The notes under the pieces are model-generated. The model did no database searches and was not told the origin of the DNA. It was given only the letters and a program-made list of their open reading frames with translations. The position numbers and the translations under genes are program-made. A stretch of 64,000 nucleotides of DNA, from contig NZ_CP125669.1 of NCBI RefSeq assembly GCF_030053775.1, positions 3,529,962 through 3,593,961 of the forward strand. Direction: 5' to 3'. Numbering within the stretch: position 1 is the stretch's first letter; every line of letters starts with the position of its first letter. Shown here piece by piece: positions 61,504 to 64,000 of the stretch. The DNA is from Acinetobacter corruptisaponis (GTDB lineage: Bacteria; Pseudomonadota; Gammaproteobacteria; Pseudomonadales; Moraxellaceae).

Positions 61504-61650
61504 GGTTTTAGCAGACCGTTTTTGTCATCTAGAACATCAAAAAAGTAATTTTTTGGTGATGAACTCGTTCGTCCCCTTTCGTAGCGGTAGGACGGAAGAG
61601 GGACGCCTTGTGCGTGCCAGTTCCTAGATGACTGGTCTGCTAACCCTTTT
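61504..61650 (+). ncRNA. Candidate structured RNA / long imperfect inverted repeat
   Basis: Left arms GGTTTTAGCAGACC (61504-61517) and TCATCTAGAAC (61525-61535) pair with right arms GTTCCTAGATGA (61620-61631) and GGTCTGCTAACC (61634-61645), leaving small internal loops. Inside, CGTCCC (61570-61575) pairs with GGGACG (61600-61605). CTTTTT follows the outer stem, as in an intrinsic terminator. This suggests a folded RNA of about 145 bases on the plus strand, but it could also be the remains of a mobile element. Confidence 0.45.
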
Positions 61651-61713
61651 TCGTTCTGCCACCATCATTTAGCAGTGATTTGGTAGGACTTCTATTTCAT
61701 CTAGGAGTTTACT

Positions 61714-61809
61714 ATGCGCGACATTTCTGTTTTTTCATCGGCAATCATTGCCAAAGCCTTTATTCCCATACATTCCAGCAGACCTTTAATACTGTTTGAT
61801 CGCCTATAG
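61714..61809 (+). CDS. Tiny ORF (31 aa) with a strong ribosome-binding site
   Basis: TAGGAG lies seven bases before the ATG, and 31 codons follow to TAG. The peptide begins MRDISVFSS, has a mildly hydrophobic middle (AIIAKAFIPI) and ends RPLILFDRL. The DNA at its end recurs in degenerate form at 61415-61446, where no start codon is available. The rest of the gap 61354-61971 contains only this ORF and the structured element. A real peptide is possible but unproven. Confidence 0.35.
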   Translation: MRDISVFSSAIIAKAFIPIHSSRPLILFDRL

Positions 61810-61971
61810 GTTTTACAAACTTTAGATCAAACCGACTAAAAAATCATATCGACAATAAAGCATCTGAGATGAGCCAAGGCACAGTCGTGTGTGGCCGTGT
61901 CATGCCTATTTTTTGCTATTCCTAAAGAGGCAGTGGCATTCTGATCTCATGCATATACAACAAAAAAACTT

Positions 61972-62541
61972 ATGTTCAGTGGTGTGTTTATGCCAAATTT
62001 ACAAATTTCCTCGCGAGCCTTGTCCGTGCTTGATTACTCAAGAAATCTTTTTAACTTATATGGATTTCAGCAGGTAGGTGTGGATCGGATTATTCGTGAA
62101 ACAAATGTAGCGAAAGCAACATTTTATCGTTATTTTCAGTCTAAAGAAAAACTTATAGAGCTGTGCCTTGTTTTTCAAAAAGATACGCTAAAAGAAAAAA
62201 TCAGGAGAATCAGGACCTGTTGCCGTCATTCAAATGTGGTTGATAAGTTGAGGAAAATTTATCTGCTCCATGTCGATTTAAATGGCCCGTATCATTTGCT
62301 GTTTAAGGCTATTTTTGAGCTTGAAAAGTTATATCCCAAGGCTTATCGAATCGCTGTGGAATACAGAAAATGGCTAATCAGGCAAATTCGGTCTTTACTT
62401 TTAAGAATGAAAAGCACCGCGACAATAGAGGATGCCGCGATATTTTTATTTATTGTTGATGGTTCTGTTCTTGAGCTTTTAAGAATGAATTGGGGGGAGA
62501 GGCAAGATAGCCTGCTGGATTACTTTCTAATGATGATTTGA
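61972..62541 (+). CDS. TetR-family transcriptional regulator
   Basis: A 189-residue repressor with the TetR helix-turn-helix near residues 25-62 (GVDRIIRETNVAKATFYRYFQSKEKLIEL) and a mostly helical, ligand-binding C-terminal part with several cysteines and many basic residues. A second ATG six codons in (61990) is an equal candidate start. It is flanked by direct repeat copies A and B, and has no recognisable partner gene next to it, so its target is unknown. Confidence 0.88.
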   Translation: MFSGVFMPNLQISSRALSVLDYSRNLFNLYGFQQVGVDRIIRETNVAKATFYRYFQSKEKLIELCLVFQKDTLKEKIRRIRTCCRHSNVVDKLRKIYLLHVDLNGPYHLLFKAIFELEKLYPKAYRIAVEYRKWLIRQIRSLLLRMKSTATIEDAAIFLFIVDGSVLELLRMNWGERQDSLLDYFLMMI

Positions 62542-62583
62542 TTCTGGGAAATAAAAAGAATGTACTAAGCTTAGTTCGGCAAT

Positions 62584-62819
62584 AATATTTGTCTAACTGT
62601 TTGAAAAATATCTTGGCGGAGTCTTGCCGAGTCCTCATCCAATTTCAGGATCAGCCTGCGGCTCGCCTTACTTTGGTTTTGCCCAAAGTAAGCAAAAGCA
62701 TTGTCATCCGCAAAACTCGTTGACTACCGTCAGCCAGTTTAATAAATCGCAGAAACAGCACTTTATTAATGAAGTCCTGTCTCGAACAATTGCGGATGAC
62801 GTTCCCGAGTATCATATTT
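62584..62819. repeat. Direct repeat copy B (core 62610-62819)
   Basis: The second copy of the 210-base repeat, in the same orientation as copy A. It keeps both inverted repeats. It ends 19 bases before the stop of map, so its hairpins may double as the map transcription terminator. Its long open frame runs on into the antisense of map and is not a gene. Confidence 0.9.
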
Positions 62820-62838
62820 CTTGTCGAACTCAGCTAAA

Positions 62839-63663
62839 TTACATAAAACGTGATAAATCTTCTTCAGGACGTGCCGTTAACACGTCAATTCCTGTTTTAG
62901 TCACAAGAATCGTATGTTCGTATTGGGCAGACAACTTATGGTCTTTAGTCACCACCGTCCATTTATCACCTAAAAGCTTGGTTTGCCAAACACCAGCGTT
63001 GACCATTGGCTCAATGGTAAAGGTCATTCCAGCTTCAAGAATCATGCCTGTGCCTTTCTGGCCATAATGCAGAACCTGTGGCTCATCATGGAACACCTTG
63101 CCAATACCATGACCACAATATTCACGCACCACACTAAAACGTTGCGATTCCACATACTGCTGGATGGCATATCCAACATCACCCAGATAGGAACCATCTT
63201 TAACCGTTGCCATACCACGATACATGGCTTCCTGAGCCACCTGACACAAACGGTTTGCAAGAATGGAGGTTTCACCACCCACGATGTACATCATGTTGGT
63301 GTCGCCGTGATAACCATCTTTAATCACCGTGACATCAATATTCAGGATATCGCCATTTTTTAGGATTTTATTTTCAGATGGGATACCGTGACAAACCACA
63401 TGGTTGACAGAAGTACAGATAGAATGCTGGAAAGCAGGGCGGCCTGGCGCGGCACCATAGCCCACACAGGCAGGAATGGCCTGCTGTACATTTTCAATAT
63501 GATTGCGGCAGATGGTGTCGAGTTCTAAAGTGCTTACACCCGCTTTAATGTGCGGCTTAATCATGTCTAGAACTTCAGCCGCCAATTTGCCTGCAACACG
63601 CATCTTTTCAATTTCTTGAGGTGTTTTGATTAATCGACGAGGGGCTGTATAAGTTGTATTCAT
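62839..63663 (-). CDS. map: Methionine aminopeptidase, type I
   Basis: A 274-residue enzyme that removes initiator Met from new proteins. The five metal ligands are visible: two Asp (NIDVTVI and GYHGDTN), His (EYCGHGIG), Glu (FTIEPM) and Glu (QYEHTIL). Length and start (MNTTYTAPRRLI) fit the family. It is divergent from rpsB, the usual arrangement. Confidence 0.96.
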   Translation of the reverse strand: MNTTYTAPRRLIKTPQEIEKMRVAGKLAAEVLDMIKPHIKAGVSTLELDTICRNHIENVQQAIPACVGYGAAPGRPAFQHSICTSVNHVVCHGIPSENKILKNGDILNIDVTVIKDGYHGDTNMMYIVGGETSILANRLCQVAQEAMYRGMATVKDGSYLGDVGYAIQQYVESQRFSVVREYCGHGIGKVFHDEPQVLHYGQKGTGMILEAGMTFTIEPMVNAGVWQTKLLGDKWTVVTKDHKLSAQYEHTILVTKTGIDVLTARPEEDLSRFM

Positions 63664-63781
63664 GATCTCTAAAAACTTTTGGTAATTTGCAAGCGTATAT
63701 GGTATAAATAGCCGCCTATTTTATCAAATGCTTTTCGTGAATATATTTACGAAAGTAGCCGATAACAATAGTCGTAAAAAA

Positions 63782-63876
63782 ATCCGCACATATATCGTCA
63801 CATTACTCTGGGTGCCTAGCAATAGGTGGAGAATGCGGATATATGGAGGCCTAACCCAAACTTTAAGGTAAAGAAA
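63782..63876 (+). promoter_or_regulatory. Structured leader of rpsB
   Basis: ATCCGCA (63782-63788) and TGCGGAT (63834-63840) pair perfectly around a 45-base interior that includes GGGTGCCTAGCAATAGGTGG. It lies 36 bases before the rpsB start. S2-mediated autoregulation through a leader RNA is known in gammaproteobacteria; that this element is the same is inferred from position and the lower stem. Confidence 0.55.
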
Positions 63877-64000
63877 ATGGCAGATTACAACGTAAGCATG
63901 CGCGACCTTCTTCAAGCAGGCGCACACTTTGGTCACCAAACTCGTTTCTGGAACCCAAAAATGCGTCAATACATTTTTGGTGCGCGTAACAAAATTCACA
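63877..64000 (+). CDS. rpsB: 30S ribosomal protein S2 (5' part only)
   Basis: The first 41 codons are visible, reading [23 protein letters not shown] and [18 protein letters not shown], the well-conserved start of S2. AAGGTAAAG precedes the ATG. The gene continues past the window and would be followed by tsf in most relatives. Confidence 0.96.
   Translation, partial: MADYNVSMRDLLQAGAHFGHQTRFWNPKMRQYIFGARNKIH

Noticed and set aside
61116..62819. Composite transposon
   Set aside because: The bracketing repeats contain no transposase, no terminal inverted repeats of IS type and no visible target duplication.

Overview
The window is a moderately AT-rich gammaproteobacterial chromosome segment, almost certainly from Acinetobacter. 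Evidence for this: the lepA-lepB-DUF4845-rnc-era-lipoprotein-recO-pdxJ-miaE order, a PiuA/PiuC iron-uptake pair, a ferredoxin reductase plus acyl-CoA desaturase pair, a clustered set of tRNA-Asn genes, and map divergent from rpsB. I see no rRNA, CRISPR array, prophage or intact insertion sequence. The species cannot be fixed from the sequence alone.

Layout. 1-8.6 kb: mixed metabolic genes, including a Bcr/CflA-type exporter end, Nudix hydrolase, 2OG oxygenase, nitroreductase, enoyl-CoA hydratase/isomerase, NMN adenylyltransferase, a LysR gene divergent from a GST-tautomerase-NTF2-fold operon, and Bcp. 8.6-13.2 kb: Dph6-like ligase, queC and queE (7-deazaguanine synthesis), dapD (lysine/peptidoglycan) and an outer-membrane barrel. 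13.5-15.8 kb: electron-transfer protein plus fatty-acid desaturase. 15.8-21.5 kb: sulfate uptake (cysB-type regulator, cysA, cysW, cysT, sbp) with a small hydrolase inside the cluster. 21.7-24.2 kb: pabC-mltG-tmk. 24.2-30.2 kb: two-component system, piuC, piuA and a Fur-family paralogue, with Fur-box-like sites. 30.2-31.9 kb: nadB. 32.4-39.8 kb: a chaperone-usher fimbrial operon with two chaperones and a tip adhesin, with an AraC-type gene facing it. 40.1-49.4 kb: HtrA-type protease, thioesterase and the lepA-to-miaE housekeeping run. 49.5-52.8 kb: an amber-interrupted gene, three tRNA-Asn genes and two superoxide dismutases. 53-57 kb: Nif3-like protein, a DegS-like protease, an MFS transporter with a tiny overlapping membrane ORF. 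56.9-59.5 kb: porin and NarK-type nitrate transporter behind a consensus sigma-54 promoter. 59.8-62.8 kb: a large OmpW-family protein, a 17-copy hexanucleotide repeat, and a TetR gene bracketed by two 210-bp direct repeats. 62.8-64 kb: map and the start of rpsB with its leader.

The most rewarding places for a second look are the narK leader (sigma-54 promoter plus an ANTAR-target-like hairpin at the predicted 5' end), the repeat-bracketed TetR module with a long structured inverted repeat and tiny ORFs, the Fur paralogue that has lost nearly all metal-binding histidines, the hexanucleotide tract upstream of the OmpW-family gene, and the single in-frame amber codon in the gene at 49.5 kb. These are sequence readings by eye; no searches were run.
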